Assembly (NCBI GenBank): GCA_012103375.1
Contig: WLWX01000001.1
Coordinates: 2,036,501-2,100,500 of the forward strand
Direction of reading: 5' to 3'
DNA from: Paracoccaceae bacterium
GTDB lineage: Bacteria; Pseudomonadota; Alphaproteobacteria; Rhodobacterales; Rhodobacteraceae
Length of the DNA: 64,000 bases
Part shown: positions 35,311-45,466 of the stretch, piece by piece
How positions within the stretch are numbered: the stretch's first letter is position 1
How the letters are laid out: each line of letters starts with the position of its first letter
Made by a program: the position numbers and the translations under genes
Notes under the pieces: model-generated
Told to the model about the DNA's origin: nothing
The model's input: the letters and a program-made list of their open reading frames with translations, nothing else
Databases searched by the model: none

Positions 35311-37427
35311 TCAGCGTCGATCCAGACCATGAAACCGCCCCAGGTCCGAGGCTTCGACGGGCCGCTCCATCCGGCCCATGCCGGATTTCACTGCGCGGAT
35401 CGTTCCAGGGTGGCTGGCCGCAGCCTCGGCACTGGCGGCCAGCGCTTCAACCGCGCTGATCAGACCTGGTGCGATTGGTCCGGCGGGTCCGATTGCCATC
35501 AGCGCCATTTGTTTCGACAACTGGGCGGTCGCGAAGCTGGTCCCTTCCAGTGCAACGGCCGATCCGTCGCGCGCCCCGGCGGCGACAACCCCGTGATGCG
35601 CAGCCCCGCGCCGCATCGGCATCGAGGCGCTGGGCCGGCTTTGGCCATCGATTCCAGTGCTGCTGGTCGGCCCGGGCCTGCCATCGGTGGTCTGGTGACC
35701 CGCCGATATCGCCGTCTGGTCTGATTGCCCGATGGCGTTGATCGTACCGTGCCGCCGCACCAGGTTCGAGCCATCCTGAGACCCTGTATCCACCGGATAA
35801 GCATAGCTGTCGATGGCGCGGCCCGTGTCGTCGAACCGTCGGTAATCGGGATGGTCAAAGTAACTGCGCTGGTTGATCGCCGAGATTGGCTGTTCGGTCT
35901 GATCAGTCTGGATGTTGGTGACCAGCGCCAGGGGCACGTCGGTCCGGTTGGTAAGGCCGAGGCGCCACAGCCCGGCCGGGGCGGCTGGCGCATCCTCAAA
36001 ATGTTGGGTTGCGCGCGTCGCGATCACATAGCGCATGCGCCCGTCACCCGCGCCGATCACATCGCAATAGACCCGCGCAACCGGCGCGCCGTTTGCATCC
36101 TGTAGCGACGCGACCTGACCGTCCGCCGCCCCGGTGCCCAACGGGGTTTCGCCGTCAGGCGATACCAGCGCTAGGTCGAATGGCATCTGCGCGGCCTCGG
36201 GTACCGGTCTGTCAGACCAGACCTCGATAAAATTGGCGGATTGATCCTCGGGCAGGACGCGCCAGTCGAGGTTGATTTCTGCGCCGGGTTGAACCGTGAT
36301 GCGGGCGTTGCCCATTTCAAGGTTTTCGTTGCCCGCAGGAATGCTCAGCTGGACAGGCCGGTAGCCGTTCGCAGCGCGGAAGGCGTTGATTCGGGACAGC
36401 GACTGCGCAATCAGGTCGCTGCCATCACGCCCGCTGGCCTGCATCCCGAAGGACAGGTTGACGATCACCGGATAGCCTTTGCTGCCCGTGGCCGCGCCAG
36501 CGTTGTTGTGGTGCCAGACCGCGTCGGCAAGCTGCACGATGCGGATCATTCCAAGAACGGCGAAAAACTCCAGAAAGCGCGCCGAATGGCCGATCAGGCG
36601 GCGCGCGGGCAGGTTGACAGCGATGATGCGCAGCGCCTCGGCCCGGGCGTGTTCGGTTGTGTCGAACCCAGCCGCCAGATCGAGGACATGCGCCCCATGC
36701 GCGGCCCGTCCGCCCAATTCTCGGTGCCCATGGAGGTTGCGAAAATCCTCGGTAAAGTAAGCGCGGTTGAAAGCCTCTTCATCGAGGGTTCCGCTGGCGC
36801 TGTGCGTTGACAGCAGGGCGTTGATGTCGGTCGCCAAAAGCTCGCGCCCGAAAGGAAGGTACATCTGCGCGCCGGCGGGTACGGCCTGCGACGGGTTCAG
36901 GTCGCTGCGCTCGGCCCCTTGTTGCCAGGCGGCCAGAATGCGCGTTTTTGCGGGCGTCATCTGGGTGCGGCGATGACCCAGCGGGATGCCCACGTCGATC
37001 ACGCCGACTATCGCCGAATTGGCCGGCAGATCGAAGGCCGGATCGGGCGAGGCGCCGGGTTTAAGCGCGTCCGGCAACGGGCCATGCGCGGCCAGCCAGG
37101 CCTCATGCGCGGCGGTGTCAACGCTCCCGTCAGGGCGGGGCATTCCGGTGACCGCGTTGGGGGCCGTGGGGCGCGGTGCGTCTGCGTGGGCGAAGGTCTG
37201 GTAGTAAACCTCGGCCAGAAGGCATCGGGATCGCCTGCCGTTGCCGGATCGGTGCCCGAGGTTACGCCAAACCAATCCGGGGCACCCGAACCTGCGCCTG
37301 CGCCCGCAGCGGAGGGATCAGGCTGCATGCCGGGCCCGCCCACTTCAGCAATCCAATCGGCATAGGCCGAGCGATAATCGCGCCCGGCTGGCGCATCCTG
37401 CCAGCCGGTCCATGTGAAACGAGGCAT
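35311..37427 (-). pseudogene. S8-family (subtilisin-like) peptidase, frameshifted near the N-terminus
   Basis: The main frame encodes a subtilase: catalytic Asp in GVIDVGIPLGHR, His in GGRAAHGAHVLDLAAG, oxyanion Asn in IPAGNENLEMG and Ser in ALEGTSFATAQLSKQ. The true N-terminus lies in another frame: the ATG at 37427, one base after the upstream stop, gives MPRFTWTGWQDAPAGRDYRS and runs to about 37215. Adding one base there joins the frames as DPDAF-LAEVYYQTFAHADA. No signal peptide is seen. The gene is in an operon with the haloperoxidase-like gene. Confidence 0.82.
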
Positions 37428-37428
37428 C

Positions 37429-38619
37429 TTATACGATCCCCCATTCGGCCTTGACGGCGTCCGCGAAGACCGAGGCGATCATGCCTGCGTCCGGCGCGGC
37501 GGTTCCTGTGTCGGTCCAGCCGTGGGTTGGGAAATCTGACAACAGGAAGTCGTCGCCTTTGCGGAATTTGCCATCTGCGCTGCCGGATCCGGGTGCGACC
37601 TTGAAGTCGGTCTTGGTTGTATCCACGCCGAACAGAAGCCCCAGAATGGCCGTGCCGATCTGGATGCCAAGCTGCGCACCGGCGGCAGAATCGACCGGGA
37701 AATGCACGCCCGCAACGGTGCGGTTCACCGCAATGCGGTGGGCAATGCGAAACGGCATGTGCTGAGCCGCGACCGCCTGTTTCGTCGTCTGCGATGGATC
37801 CATCAGATAGCTGAGAACCGTGGCCACAGCGAAGGATTCCGCCGAATGGCCGCTGGGATAGCTTGAATGATCCGGGGTCTGGATGATCGGCTGAACGCTG
37901 TGCGAATACTCCACCGGGCGCGGTGCCCAGCAGGCGTGTTTGACCAGCAGCTCAAGGTTGTATGTCAGGCCCTGTACCGTGCCCAACAGTTCCAGAGTGT
38001 GCTTCTTCGCCCCGGCATCCAGCCGCGCGGCCAGCCCGAAGAACGAGATCTTGTCGAAGATCTGTGTGTTGATCTCGGGAATGCGATCAAAACGCAGGTC
38101 GGAATAGTTTCTAAGCCAGATCAGCTGTTCGACGAACACCTCGGCATCGGGTACGACGGTCTGATAGATCTCCTGACCGTCGAACATCACCGTGGCCTTT
38201 CCCGCGCCGCCCGCGCCGGTTGACGCATTCACGGCGAACAACCCGCTGATATCGGCGTGCAACATGTCGATGCGCCGCTGCGGGCTGACATAGCCAAGGT
38301 CGCCGTGGGACGGCGGTTTGGCCGGATCGTCCACGTCCGCCGAACCGTTCCAATAGCCGACGACCGCGTCATTGGTTACCGCCAGCGCCGCGTTCAACAG
38401 CGGAGAGCCACCACCACCGGCGTGGCCCCCGACACCGTCACCGCCGGCACCACCGCCACCAGCACCACCGCCACCAGCACCACCGCCACCAGCACCACCG
38501 CCGCCCGCGCCGCCGCCACCGGCACCGCCGCCGCCAGCGCCTCCACCGCCAGCACCACCACCGCCTGCGCCACCACCACCAGCACCGCCACCGCCTGCTC
38601 CGCCGCCCATCGCACTCAT
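37429..38619 (-). CDS. Vanadium-dependent haloperoxidase/PAP2-like protein with Gly-rich N-terminus
   Basis: A 396-residue protein whose second half carries the full vanadate/phosphate-binding signature: K-x6-RP (KHACWAPRP), PSGHSAE and R-x5-H-x3-D (RTVAGVHFPVD). These residues define vanadium haloperoxidases and PAP2 phosphatases; length and context favour the former. The N-terminus is about ten AGGGG repeats encoded by 15-bp tandem repeats, probably a flexible linker. No signal peptide precedes it. One base separates its stop from the S8 peptidase start. The SARP-like regulator is divergent. Confidence 0.85.
   Translation of the reverse strand: MSAMGGGAGGGGAGGGGAGGGGAGGGGAGGGGAGGGGAGGGGAGGGGAGGGGAGGGGAGGDGVGGHAGGGGSPLLNAALAVTNDAVVGYWNGSADVDDPAKPPSHGDLGYVSPQRRIDMLHADISGLFAVNASTGAGGAGKATVMFDGQEIYQTVVPDAEVFVEQLIWLRNYSDLRFDRIPEINTQIFDKISFFGLAARLDAGAKKHTLELLGTVQGLTYNLELLVKHACWAPRPVEYSHSVQPIIQTPDHSSYPSGHSAESFAVATVLSYLMDPSQTTKQAVAAQHMPFRIAHRIAVNRTVAGVHFPVDSAAGAQLGIQIGTAILGLLFGVDTTKTDFKVAPGSGSADGKFRKGDDFLLSDFPTHGWTDTGTAAPDAGMIASVFADAVKAEWGIV
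38447..38596 (-). repeat. 15-bp coding tandem repeat, ten units
   Basis: Ten 15-bp units of the type GCACCACCGCCACCA (plus strand) encode Ala-Gly-Gly-Gly-Gly in the haloperoxidase-like protein. The first three units look identical; the others differ mainly at third positions. It could change length by slippage without loss of frame. Confidence 0.92.
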
Positions 38620-38788
38620 GTCGCTCTCCTATGATGTTTGGTTCAATTCAGTGAAGAGGCGGCAAGTATTAAGAAAGCGTCAACAAACCGTTAATAAATT
38701 TACGAATATTTCACGTAAAATCGCTGAAACGTTGCTCAATTCCGACCCGTGTGCTTAGATTGTTATGCAAACCTCTTTGGAGGGCGGG

Positions 38789-40633
38789 ATGGACGGTAAT
38801 GTGGACTTGGGGGGTCCGGGCATTACGATTGAATGCTTTGGGCCACTTCGGGTGACCGATTTGGTCGGCAACAGTCGGCTGCCCAAAGGGCGCAAGACTG
38901 CCGGTGTTCTTGCGCTGCTTGTGACCGACCCGCATCTGGAACGCAGCCGCAGTTTCCTGCAGGAAATGTTGTGGAGCGATCGCGGCCACGAACAGCGCGC
39001 GGCCAGTCTGCGACAGTGTCTTGCCGAATTGAAACGCGTATTCTCGGGCATACCGGACGCGCTGATTGCCAGCCGCAGCTCGATCAAGCTGAACCCCGAA
39101 CGGGTGCGCGTGGTTCAGGATTGCCCGGACGGGACGACCGATGCATCGCGGTTCCTTGAAGGGCTGAGCGTGCGCGACAAGGCGTTCGAGGCCTGGTTGA
39201 CGGCCGAGCGTACCATGCGCGAGCAGACGGCGCGGGCAACCTCGGGGCGCATGACCGCGGCCCGTCGCCAGCGCAGCGTCGTCGTTGTCTGTGATGGTGA
39301 CCCGGGCGCAGGTGGCCACCAACTGGCCGAGGCCTTGCGCCATAACATTCTGAAGTCACTGTCAGAAACATGCACGGCCCATGCCGGTACCGCGCAGTTC
39401 GTAACGATGGAGCCTGACAGCATCGTCATCTCGGTTCAGTCCAGCAAGGGCACCGGCAGCGGCGTTGCGCTTCGGGTTCTGGTTCAAGACATGGCGCGAG
39501 AGGCTGCATTCTGGTCGGGCAGCGCCGAAGTGAACGAGGGTGATCCGGATCTGAATTCCAACGTCGCTTTCTGCCGTCTGACCGCCCAGACGGCCAGTGC
39601 GGCAATGGATGCGACATCCCAGATCGGCGCATGCGGCAGCGAAGAACCAAGCGCCAGCATGTTGGCGCAGATCGCTGTGCGCAAGATGTTCTCGATCGGC
39701 AGCAGCGATGTCGAATTCGCCCTGCGCCTGCTGCAAAAAGCCTGGGAGATAGAGCCGCGCGGCGTATTCCAGGCCTGGATCGCGCAGGCGTTGACGATCC
39801 AGTATGTCGAACGCCACATCAAGGCGGATGCTGCACTTGTGGAACGCTGCGCCGAAGCCTGCCGGTTGGCCTTGCAGGACGATCCCAGCAACTCGATCGT
39901 TCTGGCGGCGGTGGCGAACGCCCGGATCAATATCGAAAAGAACTACGAAGCGGGCATTCACCTGGCGCGGCAAAGCGTAGAGGCAAACCGCTGCAACCCG
40001 CTGGCGTGGTGGGCCGATTGTGTTGAAAAACTCCGTTTTAGGGCCTGAACGATGATTTTTCTTTCCATGCAGCCCGATCCTAAATTTTTGGCGCGGGGGT
40101 CGGCCCAAATCGCCTACATGCGCTCACGCGCAGCCATGCGCTGTCTCGTGGTCAAAGCTTTCCGACTATTTCGCTTCATAGGTTTTCGCAAGAAATCCGC
40201 GACGCTCTGATTTCGGAGTTTTTCAACACAATCGGCCTATTCAAATGCGTTGCAATGCATGGGCGAAACGCGCGCGGCTTATGTTGCAGCGCAGAACGCC
40301 AAGGCGCTGGCCGAAGGGACGCGATTGAAATTCTGGTGTGATTTCCAGGTGGCGGTCACAGCCGCACTGGCCGGTAACACGCAAGAGGCCATTTTAAACG
40401 GCGAAAGCGCCAGCGCGCTGGCCCCGGCGTTCCGCCCGCCGATCCGGTATCTTGCGGCACTTTATGCGGTTGAAGGCGAAACCGACAAGCTGACGCGCAA
40501 GGTCCGCACGCTCCAGTCGCTGGAACGCGATTTCACGATCGAACGGATGATCGGCGACGCGGATTATCCCATCGGAATGATGCGGCGTTATGGTCAGAAC
40601 CTGTCAGACGGATTGCGCCTGGCCGAGATCTGA
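38789..40633 (+). pseudogene. SARP/OmpR-type transcriptional regulator, interrupted by MITE copy 2
   Basis: The N-terminal winged helix (ITIECFGPLRVTDL; KTAGVLALLVTDP; RAASLRQCLAELKRVFSG) is followed by a bacterial-transcriptional-activator-like and TPR-like C-terminal part. The ATG at 38789 follows GGAGGG. The MITE enters after codon 409 in LAWWA and adds a short tail ending VEKLRFRA. Beyond it the same frame continues AYSNALQCMGETRAAY to 40633. Removing 222 bp restores the gene. The truncated product keeps the DNA-binding domain, so it may still work or be constitutive. Confidence 0.85.
40016..40233 (+). mobile_element. MITE copy 2 (218 bp)
   Basis: The same element as copies 1, 3 and 4, flanked by GGCC on both sides (40012-40015 and 40234-40237). 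Element plus duplication is 222 bp, so the host frame is kept, but a TGA inside the element (40046-40048) stops translation. Confidence 0.93.
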
Positions 40634-40717
40634 TCGATCACTGCGGCCATCACAATGTTTGCGCGCGACAAATTTTCTGCGATAGTGTAAGCCCGTACAT
40701 CCCACGAGGAGCGTGTC

Positions 40718-41749
40718 TTGGGCGAGGCGAAGATCAGGAATATGGAGGAATTCGCCGCGGTAAGTGGCATTTCCCGCCCCACGGTGTCGAAGTATTTCCA
40801 TGACCCGGACAGTGTGCGTGCCTCGACCCGGACGCGGATCGAGGCGGCGTTGGAACGCTATGACTATCGCCCCAACATCTATGCGATGAACCAGAACCGG
40901 CGGCTGACCAAGAATATCGGCATCGTTGTGCCTTATCTGGCCGATCCATTTTTCGGAGAGATTGCGCGCGTGATCGAACGCCGCTGCATCGACGCGGGGT
41001 TTTCACCGACGTTGTTCAGTTCGCACGGCGAGAAGGCGCAAGAGGTGACGATTCTGGACAGTTTGCGCTCGCTCAAACCGGCGGGGGTGTTGCTGGCCCC
41101 GTTGGGACGCGAATCAGACAAGTCCGAGATCGAGAGTTTTTGCCGCGATGTCCCGACGGTGCTGTTCGACAGTAATATCGATGGCATGGGCGAGGCGTTC
41201 GTCGGGTCCGACAACTACAGTTTCGTGTCGCAGACCGTTGAATACCTGACCCGCACCGGCGAACCGCCGTGCTTTTTCGAGATGCGCAACCCCGCCAACC
41301 CGAACGCCAATAAACGCCGCCATGCCTATCTTGGGATGATGGAGCGCCTGCGTCTGGAGCCGCATGTGATCCAGGTTGATGGCACCGGCTGGGCCTTTGA
41401 AGAGATCGGGCGCAACGGCGCGCTGAGCATTCTGGAAAGCATGTCTTTGCCAACCAATACAGTGCTTTGCAGCAATGACCGCCTGGCCATCGGCTTTCTT
41501 TCGGCCTGTTATGAGATGGGCGTCAGCGTCGGGCGGGCTGAGGGGTGCCGCCTGCGCGTGGCATCCCATGACGACCACCCGTTCTCACGCTTTACCTGCC
41601 CGTCGCTGACCACCGCGGCGCATGATTATGTCTCGGTCTCGGACCATTCGGTTGAGACGTTGTTCCGCCTGATCGAAAGCGGTGGGCGGTTCGAGCAGCG
41701 CGAGGAAACGCTGTTTTCGGCCCGGTTGATCATGCGAGAGTCAGCCTGA
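40718..41749 (+). CDS. LacI-family transcriptional regulator of the polyol operon
   Basis: A 343-residue LacI repressor: HTH at MEEFAAVSGISRPTVSKYFH, hinge region DYRPNIYAMNQNRR, then a sugar-binding periplasmic-type domain. The TTG at 40718 follows GAGGAG with normal spacing. A 14-bp palindrome, TTTACGCGCGTAAA, lies just downstream at 41761-41774 in front of smoE, at the expected -35 position, so repression of the polyol operon is likely, with release by a sugar alcohol. Confidence 0.9.
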   Translation: MGEAKIRNMEEFAAVSGISRPTVSKYFHDPDSVRASTRTRIEAALERYDYRPNIYAMNQNRRLTKNIGIVVPYLADPFFGEIARVIERRCIDAGFSPTLFSSHGEKAQEVTILDSLRSLKPAGVLLAPLGRESDKSEIESFCRDVPTVLFDSNIDGMGEAFVGSDNYSFVSQTVEYLTRTGEPPCFFEMRNPANPNANKRRHAYLGMMERLRLEPHVIQVDGTGWAFEEIGRNGALSILESMSLPTNTVLCSNDRLAIGFLSACYEMGVSVGRAEGCRLRVASHDDHPFSRFTCPSLTTAAHDYVSVSDHSVETLFRLIESGGRFEQREETLFSARLIMRESA

Positions 41750-41760
41750 TTGATCAAAAA

Positions 41761-41774
41761 TTTACGCGCGTAAA
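41761..41774. promoter_or_regulatory. LacI-type operator of the smo operon
   Basis: The perfect palindrome TTTACGCGCGTAAA, flanked by near-symmetric A/T arms (41756-41780). It has the CG-centred form of LacI-family sites and overlaps the -35 region of the promoter that ends with TATAAT at 41795. Confidence 0.75.
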
Positions 41775-41800
41775 ATTTTTAATTGACGCGCCGTTATAAT
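41772..41800 (+). promoter_or_regulatory. Putative smo operon promoter
   Basis: TATAAT at 41795-41800 is a consensus -10. The -35 position (about 41772-41777, AAATTT) is poor and lies within the operator, so the LacI regulator would block polymerase here. A TTGACG at 41783 is too close to the -10 to be its partner. Confidence 0.5.
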
Positions 41801-41852
41801 TTCTCCTATGCTGCGATGGCAATTGAACATCCAATCAACAGGGAGGACTGGG

Positions 41853-43400
41853 ATGTACTTGAAAGGCACACTTGGTGCAGCAACTGTCGTGTCGCTGATT
41901 GCGGCAAGCAGCGCATTTGCTGAAAGCCACGCAACCACGCTGACCATAGCGACCGTCAACAACGACGACATGATCCGCATGCAGGCTTTGACGCCAGACT
42001 TTGAAGCCCGCACCGGCCATTCGGTCGAGTGGGTGACACTGGAAGAAAACGTTCTGCGTCAGCGCGTGACGACCGACATCACCACCAAAGGCGGCGCTTT
42101 TGACGTGATGATGATTGGTATGTACGAAACCCCGATCTGGGCCGATTGTGTTGAAAAACTCCGTTTTAGGGCCTGAACGATGATTTTTCTTTCCATGCAG
42201 CCCGATCCTAAATTTTTGGCGCGGGGGTCGGCCCAAATCGCCTACATGCGCTCACGCGCAGCCATGCGCTGTCTCGTGGTCAAAGCTTTCCGACTATTTC
42301 GCTTCATAGGTTTTCGCAAGAAATCCGCGACGCTCTGATTTCGGAGTTTTTCAACACAATCGGCCAAAAATGGCTGGCTGGTCGCTTTGGACGACATGCC
42401 CGCACATTATGACGTTGAAGATATCCTGCCAGCTGTTCGCGGCGGCCTGTCCTACGAAGGCACGCTGTATGCGGCCCCTTTCTATGCAGAAAGCTCGATG
42501 GTTCACTATCGCACCGATCTGCTGGAAAAAGCTGGTCTTGAAATGCCTTCCGAGCCGACCTGGGACTTTATCCGGGAAGCTGCTGCGGCCATGACTGACC
42601 GCGACGCTGGCATCAACGGCATCTGCATGCGCGGTAAAGCCGGTTGGGGTGAAGGCGGAGCCATCATCACCGTTCTGGGCAACGCCTTTGGCGCTCGCTG
42701 GTTCGACGAAGACTGGAATGCCACCTTCGATTCGCCAGAGTGGAAAGCCGCTTTGGATTTCTACACCGGCATGATGGCTGAATCCGGTCCGTCGGGTTAT
42801 GCCACCAACGGCTTCAACGAAAACCTGTCGCTGTTCCGTCAGGGCAAGTGCGGCATGTGGATGGACGCAACCGTTGCAGCAGGCTGGCTGGCCGAAGACG
42901 GTAAGGGCGGCACATCTGACGTTGCTGGCAACATCGGTTGGGCCGTTGCGCCGAATACCGGTCTTGGCAAAAACTCGGGCTGGCTCTGGGCCTGGGCGCT
43001 GGCAATCCCTGCCGGTACGCAGAAAGCTGATGCGGCTAAAGAGTTCATGGCCTGGGCAACCGGACCTGACTACATGCGCCTTGTTGGCTTCGAAAACGGC
43101 CACGCCGCCATTCCTCCGGGAACGCGTCAGTCGCTTTATGACAACGAGCTGTATCAGGAAGTGCCGTTCGCAGCAGCAACCCTGAGCGCGATCCTTGCGG
43201 CCGATCCGAACAACCCGACGGTTGATCCGGTTCCCTACATTGGCGTTCAGTTCGCAGCCATTCCTGAATTTGCTGGTATCGCGACGGAAGTCAGCCAGGA
43301 ATTCTCGGCAGCCTATGCTGGTCAGCAGACCGTTGAAGAAGCTCTGGCAAAAGCCCAGGCCATTGCCAACGACGCAATGGAAGCCGCTGGCTACCGCTAA
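41853..43400 (+). pseudogene. smoE: Sorbitol/mannitol ABC transporter binding protein, interrupted by MITE copy 3
   Basis: A signal peptide (MYLKGTLGAATVVSLIAASS, cleavage after AFA) and a family 1 solute-binding protein matching SmoE-type polyol binding proteins. The MITE enters after codon 97 (YETPIWA) and ends translation 12 codons later. Downstream the same frame continues KNGWLVALDDMPAHYDVED to 43400. Removing 222 bp restores an uninterrupted gene of about 441 residues. The truncated product lacks most of the binding protein, so uptake should fail. The ATG follows GGGAGGACTGGG. Confidence 0.9.
42144..42361 (+). mobile_element. MITE copy 3 (218 bp)
   Basis: Inserted in smoE and flanked by GGCC (42140-42143 and 42362-42365). 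Same orientation as copies 2 and 4 and no difference seen. Confidence 0.93.
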
Positions 43401-43511
43401 GCACATCTTTACCCGGGGGCGGCGTCGACCGCCCTCGGGCCCTTCACTTTAACCAACAACTAGGTCATCGTTTGAGACGGCAACAGCCCGTCAACTGAGG
43501 AGATGTGTCCA

Positions 43512-44390
43512 ATGGCTACACAACACTCACGTTCAGCTGCCCGCCTGATGATGGCCCCCGCAGTGGTCCTGCTATTGGGATGGATGCTTGTCCCGCTGAC
43601 GATGACATTGTTCTTTTCCTTCAAGAAGTACCTGCCACTTCGCGGTGACTCGCTTGAAAACGGTCTGGAATGGGTGGGTTTTGACAACTACGTCCGTTTT
43701 GTCAGCTCAAGTTCATTCTGGCCCAGCGTCATGACCACGCTTTTGATCGTCGGTGGCGTTCTGGTTATCACGATCATACTCGGAATACTTCTGGCAATCC
43801 TGCTGGATCAACCGATGTGGGGACAGGGGATCGTCCGGATCCTGGTCATCGCCCCGTTCTTCGTCATGCCGACGGTTTCGGCCCTGGTCTGGAAGAACCT
43901 TTTCATGGACTCCGAGAATGGTTTCTTCGCCCACACCTGGCGCGCCATGGGGGCGCAACCGGTCGAGTGGTTAAGCCAGGCCAGTATGCCGTCGATCATC
44001 ATGATCGTAAGCTGGCAATGGCTGCCCTTTGCCACGCTGATCCTTCTGACCGCGATCCAGTCGCTGGACAGTGAGCAGCTTGAGGCCTCGGAAATGGATG
44101 GTGCGCCGGTTCTGTCACGCTTTTTCTATATCGTTCTGCCGCATCTAAGCCGGGCGATTACCATCGTGATCCTGATCCAGACGATCTTCCTTCTGTCGAT
44201 CTTTGCCGAGATTTTCGTAACCACGGGCGGCGCTTTCGGGACACGGACGCTGACATACCTGATCTTCCAGCGCGTACTGGAGAGTCAGAATATCGGACTG
44301 GGGTCCGCCGGTGGTGTCTATGCAATCATTCTGGCCAATATCGTTGCGATCTTCCTGATGCGCATCGTTGGCAAGAACCTGGACGCGTGA
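43512..44390 (+). CDS. smoF: Polyol ABC transporter permease 1 (SmoF-like)
   Basis: A 292-residue MalF-type permease with six transmembrane segments. The EAA loop is seen as EASEMDGAPVLSRFFYIVLP, which contacts the ATPase. The ATG at 43512 follows GAGGAG (43497-43502). It is intact, between the interrupted smoE and smoG. Confidence 0.9.
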   Translation: MATQHSRSAARLMMAPAVVLLLGWMLVPLTMTLFFSFKKYLPLRGDSLENGLEWVGFDNYVRFVSSSSFWPSVMTTLLIVGGVLVITIILGILLAILLDQPMWGQGIVRILVIAPFFVMPTVSALVWKNLFMDSENGFFAHTWRAMGAQPVEWLSQASMPSIIMIVSWQWLPFATLILLTAIQSLDSEQLEASEMDGAPVLSRFFYIVLPHLSRAITIVILIQTIFLLSIFAEIFVTTGGAFGTRTLTYLIFQRVLESQNIGLGSAGGVYAIILANIVAIFLMRIVGKNLDA

Positions 44391-44402
44391 GGAGGAGAAA
44401 TC

Positions 44403-45455
44403 ATGGCCCGCGCAGTCACAAGCAAACGCAAGGCAATCAATACGGCTGTCGCCTGGGGGATTGGTCTTTTGATCTTTTTCCCGATCCTGTGGATCTTCGT
44501 CCTTTCCTTTAAGACAGAAAGCGACGCAATCAGGACTCCAATCGAAGTGCTGACAGCCTCCTGGACATTCGAGAACTACGGGGTGGTGCAAGAAAGGTCG
44601 GACTACGGCAAGCACTTCTTCAACTCGGTCATCATCGCGGTCGGCTCGACTCTTCTTGGTCTGATCATCGCAGTTCCTGCGGCCTGGTCGATGGCTTTCG
44701 TGCCCTCGAATCGGACGAAGGACATCCTGTTGTGGATGCTGTCGACCAAGATGCTGCCGGCGGTTGGTGTGCTTTACCCGATCTATCTGCTGTTCATCAA
44801 AATGGGACTACTGGACAGCCGCGCCGGGCTGGTGATTGTGCTGATGTTGATCAACCTGCCGATCATCGTCTGGATGCTCTATACCTATTTCAGAGAGATT
44901 CCGGGCGAGATTCTGGAGGCGGCGCGCATGGATGGGGCCAACTTACGCTCGGAAATCCTCTATGTGCTGATTGTGTTGAAAAACTCCGTTTTAGGGCCTG
45001 AACGATGATTTTTCTTTCCATGCAGCCCGATCCTAAATTTTTGGCGCGGGGGTCGGCCCAAATCGCCTACATGCGCTCACGCGCAGCCATGCGCTGTCTC
45101 GTGGTCAAAGCTTTCCGACTATTTCGCTTCATAGGTTTTCGCAAGAAATCCGCGACGCTCTGATTTCGGAGTTTTTCAACACAATCGGCTGATGCCGATG
45201 GCGATCCCAGGCATGGCTTCGACGGTCTTGTTGAATGTCATTCTGGCCTGGAACGAAGCCTTTTGGACGCTGAATCTGACAGCTGCCACGGCCGCTCCGC
45301 TGACCGCCTTTATCGCCAGCTATTCCAGCCCAGAGGGTCTGTTCTATGCCAAGCTCAGCGCGGCATCGACCATGGCAATCGCGCCGATCCTGATCCTTGG
45401 CTGGTTCAGTCAGAAACAACTTGTCCGGGGTCTGACCTTCGGCGCCGTTAAGTAA
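44403..45455 (+). pseudogene. smoG: Polyol ABC transporter permease 2, interrupted by MITE copy 4
   Basis: A MalG-type permease starting MARAVTSKRKAINTAVAWGI. Transmembrane segments and the EAA motif EAARMDGANLRSEILYVL are followed at 44969 by the MITE, which enters inside the EAA loop after codon 188. The host frame resumes MPMAIPGMASTVLLNVILAW to 45455. The product stops soon inside the element and lacks the last two membrane segments. The ABC permease pair should not assemble. Confidence 0.9.
44969..45186 (+). mobile_element. MITE copy 4 (218 bp)
   Basis: Inserted in smoG. The flanks are TGCT (44965-44968) and GGCT (45187-45190), a 4-bp duplication with one mismatch. The other copies duplicate GGCC or GGCG. 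No sequence difference from the other copies was seen. Confidence 0.9.
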
Positions 45456-45466
45456 GGAATAACGAC

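Noticed and set aside
38447-38596. Regular 15-bp tandem units resembling a repeat array
   Set aside because: They code for a Gly-rich arm in frame, have no spacers and are too short for a CRISPR array.
41783-41800. TTGACG and TATAAT as a -35/-10 pair
   Set aside because: Only 6 bp separate them, far below the usual 16-18 bp.
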